Below are positions 35,001 through 43,824 of a DNA stretch of 64,000 bases, piece after piece. The first letter of the stretch is position 1; every line of letters begins with the position of its first letter. The position numbers were made by a program, and so were the translations under genes. The DNA is from an uncultured Caulobacterales bacterium (GTDB lineage Bacteria > Pseudomonadota > Alphaproteobacteria > Caulobacterales > Caulobacteraceae), in contig CAILTK010000033.1 in NCBI GenBank assembly GCA_903837135.1, positions 62,001 through 126,000 of the forward strand. Direction: 5' to 3'. Below the pieces are notes generated by a model. It was not told where the DNA came from. It ran no database searches and was given only the letters and a program-made list of their open reading frames with translations.

Positions 35001-35822
35001 CCGTTCGAGCGCCTCCTGGTTCGTGAAGCTCTCGACCACGCATTCGAACCCCCAATCGGGCAACGCCTCCATGTAGTTGGCGATCCGATAGTGATGGGTC
35101 ATATGGTCGGAGTTGTTCTTGACGAACAGGATCCGGCGCCCCCGCGACGAGACCGCCGGAAGCGGCGGCGGCGACCAGGGGGCCGCGACCACCGTCTGCG
35201 GCGCGCTCGGAACCAATTGCTCAAGACGGGGCAAGAGATCGCTCGTCCGGGCCGCCATGCCGCGGATCCAGGCCTGGCTGGCTGCCGCGGCGTTGTTGGG
35301 CAGGCGCTGCTCTCTGCGACCCTGCCGCAGGAAGTGGGCCAAGGGGTTCACCCCCGACGCGGCGACGTCCGGGTAGGCGTCCAGATACCAGCCCCCATCG
35401 AACGCCGGGTTGGGCCAGCGGCCCTCCCGCGCACCGAAAAGGATGTAATGCAGCAGCGGATCGAGCGGCTGACCGGCGACGTCCGGGTAGCGACCGAGGT
35501 ACCACCGCACGTCGAACGCCGCGGGATTGGCGGCGAGGGTCAGCAGGTCGCGGATCTGCCGCGGCTTGCCGAGGAGCCGGAAGGTGGTGGGTTGGACCAG
35601 GGCGATGGCCAGCCCCGTAACCGAGGGCAGGGCCCGGGCTCTCGGCGCCTGCACCGCCGCGGCGCTCAGATAGTCCGCCAGCCGATAGCCTTCGCCCGGG
35701 GCGGACTCTGTCCATTGGCGCAACTCCTCCAGGAGCAGCGCGGCGTCCTCGACCGAGGACAGTTTTAAGCTGCTGTCACGGCCGACCGGGTCAGTCGTGT
35801 AAGCGTCGGTTAAGGCGGTCAA
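32040..35822 (-). CDS. Multidomain glycosyltransferase (GT4-like, GT2, GT4-like)
   Basis: At 1260 residues this is the longest protein of the window. Residues 103-176 hold two copies of a 37-residue motif (WYLGRYPDV...HYILFGAREGRWPNP and WYLDAYPDV...HFLRQGRREQRLPN). A GT4-like domain follows (230-575), then a GT2 domain (about 596-830) with VTVVAILYNKAKEVGFFLESL, VLVDDRSPDDS and VVVDADCMLNRDF, then a C-terminal GT4-like domain (about 930-1255) with RSPMPRSRGEAMMAGLASVS. It could add more than one sugar. The first gene of an operon with asnB, a methyltransferase and a sulfotransferase. The donor is unknown. Confidence 0.86.
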   Translation of the reverse strand: MTALTDAYTTDPVGRDSSLKLSSVEDAALLLEELRQWTESAPGEGYRLADYLSAAAVQAPRARALPSVTGLAIALVQPTTFRLLGKPRQIRDLLTLAANPAAFDVRWYLGRYPDVAGQPLDPLLHYILFGAREGRWPNPAFDGGWYLDAYPDVAASGVNPLAHFLRQGRREQRLPNNAAAASQAWIRGMAARTSDLLPRLEQLVPSAPQTVVAAPWSPPPLPAVSSRGRRILFVKNNSDHMTHHYRIANYMEALPDWGFECVVESFTNQEALERIEADILVMCRIVSGPSAFALIDRFRAAGRPVIFDIDDLVFAPEKINLMRQIEFWCEEDKQRTRDYVHRNLETMLRCDFTTCSTFALKAEVEARGVRAFVVPNNIGRRTYAAAAAVREERASRAGRSRTRFAYFSGTNTHEHDFEAVKGALHSILRARSDVEFLAMGELAAASEFDHYGDQFVRVPLAPHDQMLQVLASVDVNLAPLELDNAFTNAKSELKIFEAALYGIPTIASATSSYASVIEHGLNGVLARSEFEWLDAMTRLADDPALRQRLGAQAADTIAVRFDVDQTVQEMAAVYNAALSGRIRSSSALARGVVLPKVTVVAILYNKAKEVGFFLESLRRQSYEGEYEVVLVDDRSPDDSVQAVARFQRWRLPQADSNPHMRVRILSNAVNLGNCGSRNAGIAQSDGDIIVVVDADCMLNRDFLAEHVAAYLKGDADAVFGPMNIETGDRPALSVLNCFEPDPAAAAAAADMQDGVNLESFVNTITRNFSIRRSYLDETLGGVLFDELFSYSAAPDSGFGWEDVEMGCRLYKAGARLKFVSATASIHVSHPDSVDRPDKAMRSLRNFRRLHDKHPEISLLARQWGVRTYGAIVQWARGSGAELDDHPDFTVLQDIYGRYQRAPVIIDRHRKLRVLTYRWHVPHQYELYKTGHAFTLATQSGSRVCDDWDWSQRPLPSNARLEPMSQIDPRDYDLAILHFDENALRPDLMETPDEPEYETLLLSPDWGASFMAALQWDLPKIAICHGTPQFALAPDGAAITSESNVARIRRLCGDMTVVCNAYQAQQDWGFARSEVIWHGFSPHEYPLGSRDRGVVTMPKRAMMNRPVYNGWNVARKVAALSPETSIAFLRTPDPEPAYTERTAEWATAKFQNYVREVGAHSVYFNPTERSPMPRSRGEAMMAGLASVSLRNYDVDLFIRNGENGFYGESPEELADQLRFLARNPEACERIGLAGRRTALDIFNQDRYLSSWSKLINKVVSD

Positions 35823-35873
35823 CGGCGCTTTACCCGCCGTTCGGTACCACGGAAGCGGAGGCGGGCCTCACCA

Positions 35874-36737
35874 TCACGCATTGCCGCTTCCCCAGATCAT
35901 GTCGGTCCAGCTCGCGGGCTTGCGGGCGCTGGACGACGCTGGGGTCGACGCCGGGACCGCCTGCGCATCCGGGGTCCGGCCCAAGGCGCCGAAAAAGACA
36001 TGCCGCCCGATCTGGGCCAGCCGCGTCAACCCTGCGTCCCATCGGGGCGCCACGCGATCGGTGTGATAGTGGGTCGCGCCGCTGACGGAGGGGTCCAGGG
36101 TCCCGCCGCCGCTCAGAGCCAGACGGGCGTTCTCGCTCGCCCGGCGCCAGGCCTCCGGGTTGATCTTCAGACGGGCCTGGACATCCCCCTCGCACGCGAA
36201 CGAGAACTGGCAACCCGGGCGCGAGGCGCCCTGGAACACAACGCCGCAGACGCTCTTCGGGTAACGCGGGTCGTGGGTGCGGTTGAGGACCACCCGGGCG
36301 ACGGCGGCCTGCCCCGCATCCGGTTCGCTGCGGGCTTCGTAGTAGATCGCCTGAGCCAGGCATTGCTCGGGCGTGGCGCCGGGGACGATGGCGTTCGTCC
36401 ACAGCCTCCGGCCGCTCGGAACGGCGCGGCGCGCAAGCCGCAGGGCCGGATGCTCGAGACGCCACGCCAGCACGCGGGCCCGGACCTGCTCGATGCGTCG
36501 GGCATGTTCCGAGGCGGTCAGCTCGGCCGGGTCTGCCGGCGCGCTCGCCCGCGGCGGCGACGCAGCCTGGACGAGGCCCGGCGACCGGGGCGCCGACGCC
36601 CGCGGGGAGAAGGCGATGATCAGGCCGACGGCGACGACGCCAAGGACAACCAGGACGAGCAGGCACAGGCGCGTCAGGACGTCGAGCAGCCCGCCGCCGG
36701 CGGGCCGCCGATAGCCGACCGTCGACACACTAGACAT
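35874..36737 (-). CDS. Cell-wall hydrolase of the SleB family
   Basis: Probable peptidoglycan hydrolase anchored in the inner membrane. A single N-terminal helix ([23 protein letters not shown]) is followed by a linker and a Hydrolase_2 domain: [19 protein letters not shown] with the catalytic Glu, [20 protein letters not shown], and [17 protein letters not shown]. Length 287 residues. The ATG at 36737 overlaps the end of rfbA by 8 bases, so it is coupled to nucleotide-sugar synthesis, which is an unexpected pairing. It may open the wall for polymer export or be an accidental neighbour. Confidence 0.85.
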   Translation of the reverse strand: MSSVSTVGYRRPAGGGLLDVLTRLCLLVLVVLGVVAVGLIIAFSPRASAPRSPGLVQAASPPRASAPADPAELTASEHARRIEQVRARVLAWRLEHPALRLARRAVPSGRRLWTNAIVPGATPEQCLAQAIYYEARSEPDAGQAAVARVVLNRTHDPRYPKSVCGVVFQGASRPGCQFSFACEGDVQARLKINPEAWRRASENARLALSGGGTLDPSVSGATHYHTDRVAPRWDAGLTRLAQIGRHVFFGALGRTPDAQAVPASTPASSSARKPASWTDMIWGSGNA

Positions 36738-37605
36738 TATGCTCGTCGACGAGTTCGAGGAGATACCGGCCATAATCCGTCTTTGACAGCTGACGCCCCA
36801 GGTGCGCGACCTGATCCACGCTTATCCAACCCTTCGAAAACGAAATCTCCTCAGGACACGCGATCTTTACGCCCTGACGGTGTTCGATAGCCCGGATAAA
36901 CTCGGAGGCCTCTAGCATGGACTGATGCGTACCGGTATCCAACCAGGCGTAGCCACGTCCGAGTTTACGGATGGTGAGATCGCCGCGCTGCATGTAAGCA
37001 TGGTTTATGTCGGTGATTTCGATCTCGCCCCGCACCGAAGGCTTCACATCCGCCGCAATGGACACGACGTCGTTATCATAAAAGTAAAGTCCGGTCACGG
37101 CCCAGTTTGACTTTGGAACCTTGGGCTTTTCCTCAAGGGAGACGGCAAATCCTCGAGAGTCGAACTCGACGACGCCATAACGCTCGGGATCCGACACGCG
37201 GTAGCCAAACACCACTGCGCCTGAGTTATGCTGGCTGAGCTGCGATAATTCGTCGCCGAGGCCGTGGCCGAAGAAGATGTTGTCGCCGAGGATCAGCGCG
37301 ACGGCGTCATTGCCGATGAACTCGCGCCCGACGATGAAGGCGTCCGCCAGACCGCGCGGCGTATCCTGAACCGCGTAGGTCAGGTTCAGTCCCCAATCCG
37401 CACCGTCGCCCAGCAACCCCTGGAACAAGGGTGTGTCGTGCGGCGTGGAGATGACCAGGATGTCGCGGATTCCCGCCAGCATCAACGTGCTGAGCGGGTA
37501 GTAGATCATGGGCTTGTCGTAGACCGGCAGCAGTTGCTTGGAGACGGCCCGGGTGACCGGATGCAGTCGGGTGCCGGAGCCGCCGGCCAGGATGATGCCC
37601 TTCAT
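36730..37605 (-). CDS. rfbA: Glucose-1-phosphate thymidylyltransferase
   Basis: First step of dTDP-L-rhamnose synthesis: dTTP and glucose-1-phosphate to dTDP-glucose. Signature motifs are [38 protein letters not shown] and [13 protein letters not shown]. Length 291 residues is typical. The ATG overlaps the rfbB stop (ATGA) and the 3' end overlaps the SleB-like gene, so all three are on one transcript. Confidence 0.96.
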   Translation of the reverse strand: MKGIILAGGSGTRLHPVTRAVSKQLLPVYDKPMIYYPLSTLMLAGIRDILVISTPHDTPLFQGLLGDGADWGLNLTYAVQDTPRGLADAFIVGREFIGNDAVALILGDNIFFGHGLGDELSQLSQHNSGAVVFGYRVSDPERYGVVEFDSRGFAVSLEEKPKVPKSNWAVTGLYFYDNDVVSIAADVKPSVRGEIEITDINHAYMQRGDLTIRKLGRGYAWLDTGTHQSMLEASEFIRAIEHRQGVKIACPEEISFSKGWISVDQVAHLGRQLSKTDYGRYLLELVDEHNV

Positions 37606-38684
37606 GACCGCACGGCCTTCAGCTTGGGCGCCGCCGGGGCTTCAAGGCCCAGCCGCGCGCCGGTGTACCGATCCCGATGGGGCCTCCACCAGGTTTCGTT
37701 GTCGAGATACCAGCGGACGGTCCGCTCGAGCCCCGTCTCGAACGATTCCCGCGCACGCCAGCCGAGCTCCGTCTCGAGCTTGGCGGCGTCGATGGCGTAG
37801 CGCCGGTCGTGTCCGGGCCGATCCTCGACGAACTTGATGAGCCGCTGGCGGCCGCCCGCCGGCGACGGCGCGAACCGATCGAGCAGTTCGCAGATGCGCT
37901 CGACGACCTGCAGATTGCTGCGCTCGTTGCGACCGCCGACGTTGTAGGTCTCGTTGGGACGGCCCTGTTGCAGGATCAGCGTCAGGGCGCGGGCGTGATC
38001 CTCGACATAAAGCCAGTCGCGAACCTGCTGCCCATCGCCATAGACGGGCAGGTCGCGCTCCTCGAGCGCGTTCAGGATCATCAGCGGGATCAGTTTCTCC
38101 GGAAAATGATAGGGTCCGTAGTTGTTGCTGCAGTTGCTGATCAGCACGGGCAGACCGTAGGTATGCCCCCAGGCGGACACCAGGTGGTCCGAGGCCGCCT
38201 TGCTCGCCGAATAAGGCGACCGCGGATCGTAGGGCGTCGTTTCGGTGAACAGCCCGGTGTCGCCGAGCGCCCCGTACACCTCGTCCGTGGACACGTGGAG
38301 AAACCGGAAGGCCCGCTGCTCGTCGGCGCTGAGGCCGCCGTAGTAGGCGCGGGCCGCTTCAAGCAAGGTGTAGGTGCCGCGGATGTTCGTTTCGATGAAC
38401 GGATCGGAGGTGGTGATCGACCTGTCGACGTGGCTCTCGGCGGCGAGATGCATTATGGCATCGGGGCGATGCGCCCGGAGGACGGCGGCCACGGCTGCGG
38501 CGTCGCAGATATCGGCCCGCACGAAGTCGTACCCCGCATGGTCGGCGATGGGCTCCAGCGACCGGAGATCGCCCGCATAGGTCAGCTTGTCGAGATTGAC
38601 CACCGACCAGCCGAGATCTGCAACGGCGTGGCGACAGACGGCCGACCCGATGAAACCGGCGCCGCCTGTTATGAGAACCTTCAT
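37602..38684 (-). CDS. rfbB: dTDP-glucose 4,6-dehydratase
   Basis: Second step of dTDP-L-rhamnose synthesis. NAD-binding [15 protein letters not shown] at the start, [12 protein letters not shown], the HVSTDEVYG motif and the catalytic [11 protein letters not shown]. Length 360 residues is normal. It is the first gene of rfbB-rfbA-sleB and is divergent from a methyltransferase gene across a 256-bp region with no other gene seen. Confidence 0.96.
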   Translation of the reverse strand: MKVLITGGAGFIGSAVCRHAVADLGWSVVNLDKLTYAGDLRSLEPIADHAGYDFVRADICDAAAVAAVLRAHRPDAIMHLAAESHVDRSITTSDPFIETNIRGTYTLLEAARAYYGGLSADEQRAFRFLHVSTDEVYGALGDTGLFTETTPYDPRSPYSASKAASDHLVSAWGHTYGLPVLISNCSNNYGPYHFPEKLIPLMILNALEERDLPVYGDGQQVRDWLYVEDHARALTLILQQGRPNETYNVGGRNERSNLQVVERICELLDRFAPSPAGGRQRLIKFVEDRPGHDRRYAIDAAKLETELGWRARESFETGLERTVRWYLDNETWWRPHRDRYTGARLGLEAPAAPKLKAVRS

Positions 38685-38940
38685 CGAAACAATCCCACTC
38701 CTCGATCAGCCGGGCCTCAATCAGCCGGGCAAGTCCGCCGACGCTTTCGCGGACGCTGCGACCACGCCATCGACCTACACGATGTGCGATCGGGGGAGCA
38801 ACCGGAGGCGGCGACCCGGGCAAGGCGTCCCCTCTATCGTCTCTCCCCCCGCATTGCACTGATCGACCGTTCGGTATCCAAACGCAACCCGTCAAAATAT
38901 CTCGTCGACAGCCGAGCAGCGGTCGACGTAGAAGGTCGCA

Positions 38941-39666
38941 ATGATCTCTTCGACTCGATCGCTGTCAATCGCGGACGCCCGCGAACTTCAGCCCGGCGAC
39001 GATCACTACAGGGCCTATGTAGGTCCGCCGGACCGCTACGACCTGATCGCAACGCTTCAGCTGAGCGTCCTCTTCTTCTTGGGCTTGAGGGATACAGACG
39101 AAGTTCTCGACTTCGGCTGCGGCTCGCTCCGGCTCGGACGCCTCCTGATCCCCTATCTCCAGCCTGAGGGTTACTTCGGCATCGAACCCAACGCCTGGCT
39201 GGTCGACGAGGGCGCCCGGCGGGAGCTGGGGGCGGATGCGCTGGCGCTGAAGCGGCCGCGCTTCGATCAGAACGACCGGTTCGACTGCACGGTGTTCGGC
39301 CAGCGGTTTGATTTCATCATGGCGCAATCGATCCTCACCCACACGGGGTTCGCGCCGGCCCAGGCCTTGTGCCGGTCGTTCGCCCAGGCCCTGAAGCCCG
39401 GCGGGCTGGCGGTGGTGAACTGGATCGTCGGCGAAGCGGACGACCCCGCGGTCCATGAAACCGACTGGCTGTATCCGCACTGCCACACCTATGGTCCCGA
39501 CACCGTCGCGCATGTCTACGAACAGGCCGGCCTCGCCGCGCGCGTCACGCGGTGGTGGCATCCTGGCGGGGCGCGCTGGGACGTCCTGGCCTTGGACGAG
39601 GCCAGCCTACCGGCGCAATCCGAATTCGACCGGATCGACTTCAAGCCGTTGCATCGATTGCGCTAA
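38941..39666 (+). CDS. SAM-dependent class I methyltransferase (GCGSLRLG family)
   Basis: 241 residues; motif I VLDFGCGSLRLGRLLIPYL, then GYFGIEPNAWLVDEG, the IMAQSILTHTGFAPAQA segment and LKPGGLAVVNW. It is related by motif to the methyltransferase inside the type II secretion operon (20134-20808). GAAGG is close to the ATG at 38941. It precedes wzm and wzt on the same strand and may modify a sugar of the exported glycan or the chain end. Confidence 0.82.
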   Translation: MISSTRSLSIADARELQPGDDHYRAYVGPPDRYDLIATLQLSVLFFLGLRDTDEVLDFGCGSLRLGRLLIPYLQPEGYFGIEPNAWLVDEGARRELGADALALKRPRFDQNDRFDCTVFGQRFDFIMAQSILTHTGFAPAQALCRSFAQALKPGGLAVVNWIVGEADDPAVHETDWLYPHCHTYGPDTVAHVYEQAGLAARVTRWWHPGGARWDVLALDEASLPAQSEFDRIDFKPLHRLR

Positions 39667-39813
39667 GGCCGCTTCCAGCGTCAATGTTGACAGACCCCCC
39701 GATCCCATGGCGTATCCCGGCGCCAATCTTAAACAGCCGTCTCCGCTGGATGACTGCCCATGGGTTGCAGCGCCGACGGTCATTGCGTCACGACGATTTG
39801 AGATGAGGTCTCC

Positions 39814-40614
39814 ATGAGTTACCCGCGCGGACGCCTTGCCTCCGCGGTGCACGACGTCGTTCAAGGCGTTGAGCTGACGCCAATCTGGTATCAAGTCGGC
39901 GTCAACCAGCTGGTGGCGCGCTATCGCAGGACTATCCTCGGGCCGTTCTGGGTGGCCGGGTCGCTCATTGCGACGGCGCTCGCCCTCTGGTTCGTCTTCG
40001 GCTCCCTGATGGGAGCGGACTACCACAGCACGTTCGCGTACATCGTGGCCGGGATCATGGGCTGGAGCCTGGTCGGGGCCTCCATCGTCGAAGCGACCGC
40101 CATCTTCACCAGTTCGTCGAGCATGATGCAGATGCATCGGTTTCCGCTCATGTTCTACGTCTTCCTGCAGACCCACCGCGTCGTGATAAATTTCGCCCAC
40201 CAGTTGGTCGCCTTTTGGCTGATCCTGCTGGCCTTGCGGATGTTTCCGATTCCCAACTGGACCTTCATCCCCGCGTTCCTGCTGCTGTTGGGGACGATCA
40301 CCGGCATGAGCCTGCTCGTCGGCATGATCTCGGCGCGCTACAAGGACGTGTCCTATATGATCGGCATCGTGATGCAGATGCTGTTCTTCCTCAGCCCCGT
40401 TTTCTGGCCGACGGAGAATCTGCCTCCGAAGCGCCAATTTCTCGTCGACTATAACCCCTTCGCGCAGATGCTCGAGGTCTTGCGCAAGCCCCTGCTCGGC
40501 GGCATGCCCAGCGCGTATAATTGGACGTTCGTCATCCTGTTGACCGTGGGAGTTTGGATAACCGCTTTGATCGCGCTGATGCTTTATCGTAAACGCGTCG
40601 TGTTCTGGGTTTAG
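39814..40614 (+). CDS. wzm: ABC-2 type polysaccharide export permease
   Basis: Inner-membrane permease of an O-antigen or capsule ABC exporter. 266 residues with about six membrane helices (LIATALALWFVFGSLMG, TFIPAFLLLLGTITGMSLLV, MQMLFFLSPVFWPTENLP). The early segment RRTILGPFWVAGSLIATAL is the family signature. It has a GAGGTCTCC site before the ATG and is followed 2 bp after its stop by the ATPase partner. Confidence 0.93.
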   Translation: MSYPRGRLASAVHDVVQGVELTPIWYQVGVNQLVARYRRTILGPFWVAGSLIATALALWFVFGSLMGADYHSTFAYIVAGIMGWSLVGASIVEATAIFTSSSSMMQMHRFPLMFYVFLQTHRVVINFAHQLVAFWLILLALRMFPIPNWTFIPAFLLLLGTITGMSLLVGMISARYKDVSYMIGIVMQMLFFLSPVFWPTENLPPKRQFLVDYNPFAQMLEVLRKPLLGGMPSAYNWTFVILLTVGVWITALIALMLYRKRVVFWV

Positions 40615-40616
40615 CC

Positions 40617-41348
40617 ATGAGCTGCTTCGTCGACCTCAGAAACGTTAGCCTGGATTACAACATCTACAGCGTGCGGGCGCAGTCCCTCCGCAACGCCCTC
40701 GTCAATATGACGGTGGGCGGTGTGTTGATGCGCAACAGCCGCGACCTGACGGTGGTGCGCGCGCTGTCGAACATCTCCTTCAGACTCGAGGAGGGCGACC
40801 GACTGGCCCTTCTCGGACACAACGGCTCGGGCAAGACCACCTTGCTCAAGGTCATCGCCGGCATCTACGAGCCGACCACCGGCACGGTCGACGTGAGCGG
40901 CCGGATGAGTTCGACGATCGACCTCGGTCACGGGCTTGATCCGGAAGCTTCAGGACGACAGAACATCCGAAATCTCGGCCTGATGCGTCGACTGACGATG
41001 GCCCAGATCAATTCCCGCCTCGCGGCCATCGCCGAGTTCTCGGGCCTTGAGGCCTATCTCGAATTCCCTTTGAAGACGTACTCGGCCGGCATGACCGCGC
41101 GCTTGATGTTTTCGACGGCGACCGAATTTCCCAGCGACGTCCTGGTCCTGGACGAATGGCTCGGCGCGGGCGACGCGGCGTTCGTGAAGAAGGCGATCGA
41201 CCGCATGAACGCCCTCGTGGCCGCCGCCAAGATCGTGGTTCTGGCGACGCACGACACCGGTCTGGCGCGCTCGGTCTGTAACAAGCTCTGCGTGTTGGAC
41301 GCCGGCAAGATCGTCTATCTTGGGCCCCCCGCGGGTTGGGCGCCTTGA
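40617..41348 (+). CDS. wzt: ABC transporter ATPase for polysaccharide export, short form
   Basis: Partner of the preceding permease. Walker A GHNGSGKTTLLKVI, a degenerate signature YSAGMTARLMF in place of LSGGQ as in Wzt/KpsT, Walker B VLVLDEWLGAGD and H-loop ATHD. It is 243 residues and lacks the C-terminal carbohydrate-binding domain that in some Wzt proteins reads a methylated chain end. Export is therefore probably independent of chain-end recognition by Wzt. Confidence 0.93.
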   Translation: MSCFVDLRNVSLDYNIYSVRAQSLRNALVNMTVGGVLMRNSRDLTVVRALSNISFRLEEGDRLALLGHNGSGKTTLLKVIAGIYEPTTGTVDVSGRMSSTIDLGHGLDPEASGRQNIRNLGLMRRLTMAQINSRLAAIAEFSGLEAYLEFPLKTYSAGMTARLMFSTATEFPSDVLVLDEWLGAGDAAFVKKAIDRMNALVAAAKIVVLATHDTGLARSVCNKLCVLDAGKIVYLGPPAGWAP

Positions 41349-41485
41349 GGTCGCCCCGGTCGCTCCAGAGCCGACGGGCCTCCCTGCATCGCTGAACGCG
41401 GCGGGGCGCGGATGATCGGCTCGATGCTTCCGCCCAGGCGCCCAAGCAGCGGTCCAGAAGGCCCGGCCGGGACGACCCGACCCAC

Positions 41486-41509
41486 CGCTCTACGCTCTAC
41501 GCTCTACGC
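41486..41509. repeat. Triplicated 7-bp repeat at the stop codon of a GT61 gene
   Basis: The sequence CGCTCTA is repeated three times in tandem just at and after the end of the minus-strand GT61 gene; its TAG stop lies in the copy nearest the gene. Slippage by one unit would not change the protein because it falls outside the reading frame. Confidence 0.65.
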
Positions 41510-42559
41510 AAACAGAATTTCACCGTCGAGCTTACGTCGCGCCAGGTCGAGGAGCTCAGCCGCCGTCTCCCGCGTGTCGCGGAGCAGGAATTTCGCCAGA
41601 AACGTAGAACTGTCGTCTCCTCCGAGTACGCCGTCAGTCGGATAGACGTAGGTCGTATCGGCGTTCACCAAGCCGTCGATCAGAGTAAAATTCGACTGCA
41701 CGTCTGAAGAATTGTTCAACGCCAAAATCGGGCAGACCCGCCGTGCGAAAATAGACGTATGCAATGCGGAACCCAGCATGCCGACGATCAGTGGGCGCTG
41801 CTCGAACAATTCTATCTGCTGCTTCAGAGACAGCGCCTCGGGGCAGACGATTTCAAAGCCCGCCTGGTCAAACAAGTCCGCAATTATTTCTTCGTTTACA
41901 AACTTTCGCACGCCGTTACCGAGCAACTGCTTCGTTATATAGACCGGCCGCCCGCTTTGCGACGCCGTCTCCTGCCCCACGAGATTTCCGCCGACCCGCA
42001 AACCAAGGGTTCTGTATTTGGCGAAGGCCTGCAGCGTTTCCTCAAACGCAGGGGCCGGAATACGAAGCCGGGGAAGCCGGACGGGCTCCTGCAGCCAGAC
42101 GACATCCGAGCTTGGGATGCCTGCCGCCTCATTTATCTGCTGAACAAACGGCACACCCGTCCAGTGCGTAGAGGGGGCGTCGAAGTGGTATATCCATTTA
42201 GCATCCGGCGTATCCGCTGGATCGACCCAGTATCGACTAAACGTCGCGAGCAGGAAGTGACCATAGTGGAAATAAGCTATCCCACCATATATGTAATTCT
42301 CGTCGGGGGCCCACGGAAAGTCTGCCGGATTATAGATCGACCTTTCGCTTGATCCTACGTAAGTCGGCCCCGGGCCACGGCGATAGGCCGCCTCCACGAT
42401 TCTGTAACCGTTGGCGTCATAGATCCCATAGTTGAGATCGTCATCGAACAACATCTGGACTCTCGGGACAAACAGCGCGCCCTCGACGTCGCGAAGCGCG
42501 GGGCCCTCACTGAAAATGTTCGCCTCGCCCCAAAACGAGTCGCACTTCGCTAGCGCCAT
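41504..42559 (-). CDS. GT61 family glycosyltransferase (DUF563)
   Basis: 351-residue enzyme of the GT61/DUF563 family. Family marks are AAYRRGPGPTYVG, YIYGGIAYFHYGHFLLATFSRYW, the PVYITKQLLGN strand, EALSLKQQIELFEQ and VGMLGSALHTSIF. A paralogue with the same order of motifs is at 45342-46400. ATG 42559 is chosen; a GTG six codons upstream is in frame. Base composition around this gene is lower in GC than the window, suggesting separate origin. It is convergent with wzt. Confidence 0.8.
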   Translation of the reverse strand: MALAKCDSFWGEANIFSEGPALRDVEGALFVPRVQMLFDDDLNYGIYDANGYRIVEAAYRRGPGPTYVGSSERSIYNPADFPWAPDENYIYGGIAYFHYGHFLLATFSRYWVDPADTPDAKWIYHFDAPSTHWTGVPFVQQINEAAGIPSSDVVWLQEPVRLPRLRIPAPAFEETLQAFAKYRTLGLRVGGNLVGQETASQSGRPVYITKQLLGNGVRKFVNEEIIADLFDQAGFEIVCPEALSLKQQIELFEQRPLIVGMLGSALHTSIFARRVCPILALNNSSDVQSNFTLIDGLVNADTTYVYPTDGVLGGDDSSTFLAKFLLRDTRETAAELLDLARRKLDGEILFA

Positions 42560-42851
42560 CGCCACCACCACGCCCACACTGCCTGCTAGATCTCCATGTT
42601 AAAAGGAAAGACTTGACGGTCAATAGCATTTTTTCGACTTCCACGGCCCTAAATTTTTCGCAAACTACAGCAAATTATTCTTATCCCGACGCAAACTGTG
42701 CTCGTCGCATTACTGCTCAGTCCGCGTCCACACGAAGGCGACGGATCGCCGTCAAAAGGCTCCGACGGGCCGACGCCTCCTGGGGAGGTGACTGAATTTT
42801 GTCCGGCGGGTCGCCGCTGGTCGCTTGCAATCGCCGGATCGAGGTGTAGTC

Positions 42852-43556
42852 ATGACGCCGTTTTCAGGGAGGCTGTCCGTGGCGCTTCAAGAGTATTTTT
42901 GGACCAACAAGGGCCGCCCCATCAACAAGTGGGTCAGGTATCTGCCTATATATGAAAGATATTTTGCGCCATTCAGAAATCGGAGAATAGTATTCCTCGA
43001 GATCGGGACGGGCCAGGGCGGCTCCTCACAGATGTGGAAGCACTATTTCGGGCCGGCAGCGGATATAGTGACGATCGACATTCGGCCCGAGTGTGCGGCG
43101 TTCGCGGACGAGCAGGTTTCCGTCCGAACCGGCGACCAGTCGGACCCCGCTTTTCTGAAGAGTATCGTGGATGAATTTGGCGCTCCCGACATCGTTCTCG
43201 ACGATGGAAGCCATGTAATGGAGCATGTAAACGCCACTTTCCGGTTTCTTTACCCGCAGATGATGCGCGATGCGATCTACATGGTGGAGGACATGCACAC
43301 CGCCTATTGGCCCAACTGGAACGGCGGGCTGAGAAAGCCCGGGACGTTCATCGAGGAGATGAAGAATCTCGTCGATGAATTGCATGGCGGTCCATTGAAC
43401 GAAACGCAGAACGTGCACGACGTTCCTGTTTCGGAGATCTCGAAACTCACGAGGGCCGTTCATTTCTACCCGAGCATCGTCGTGGTCGAGAAGGGCGCCT
43501 TTGTGAACAAGGAGGCGTTCTCCATCCCCTTCGTCGAAGGGCAGACGATCTGGTAG
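42852..43556 (+). CDS. SAM-dependent class I methyltransferase (EIGTGQGGS family)
   Basis: 234 residues, with motif I VFLEIGTGQGGSSQMWK, VTIDIRPECAAFAD, GDQSDPAFLKSI and the conserved DIVLDDGSHVMEHV. Then YMVEDMHTAYWPNWNGG. This pattern resembles the family of sugar O-methyltransferases related to macrolide sugar enzymes such as MycE/TylE, but the exact acceptor is not seen. ATG 42852 has GAGGTG 5 bases upstream. Local GC content of the region upstream is low (about 40% in 42601-42660). Confidence 0.78.
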   Translation: MTPFSGRLSVALQEYFWTNKGRPINKWVRYLPIYERYFAPFRNRRIVFLEIGTGQGGSSQMWKHYFGPAADIVTIDIRPECAAFADEQVSVRTGDQSDPAFLKSIVDEFGAPDIVLDDGSHVMEHVNATFRFLYPQMMRDAIYMVEDMHTAYWPNWNGGLRKPGTFIEEMKNLVDELHGGPLNETQNVHDVPVSEISKLTRAVHFYPSIVVVEKGAFVNKEAFSIPFVEGQTIW

Positions 43557-43824
43557 CGGCGCTTCGCTTGGGTGGGCGGGGCGGCGACCGCGCCGCACCG
43601 CCGCCGAAATCGCACACGGATCGCGTCGACCGACGTGCGCGGTCAAGACCCTGATAACACTGGGCCATTATTCATGACGGTCATCGACGGCGGGGCGCGC
43701 TCGCCCGCGGAGCGGGTCGGTCTGCGCAAACCGGTCAAATCAGCCCGCGGACCTCAGGAATACCCCCTTGCCATCCATCCGGCGGCGTTCCATCCATCGC
43801 CACCTTCGCGAGGGATCAGGCGTT

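Noticed and set aside
31842-35768. A 1308-codon plus-strand open frame opposite the large glycosyltransferase
   Set aside because: Recognisable glycosyltransferase motifs are on the minus strand; the plus-strand peptide has none.
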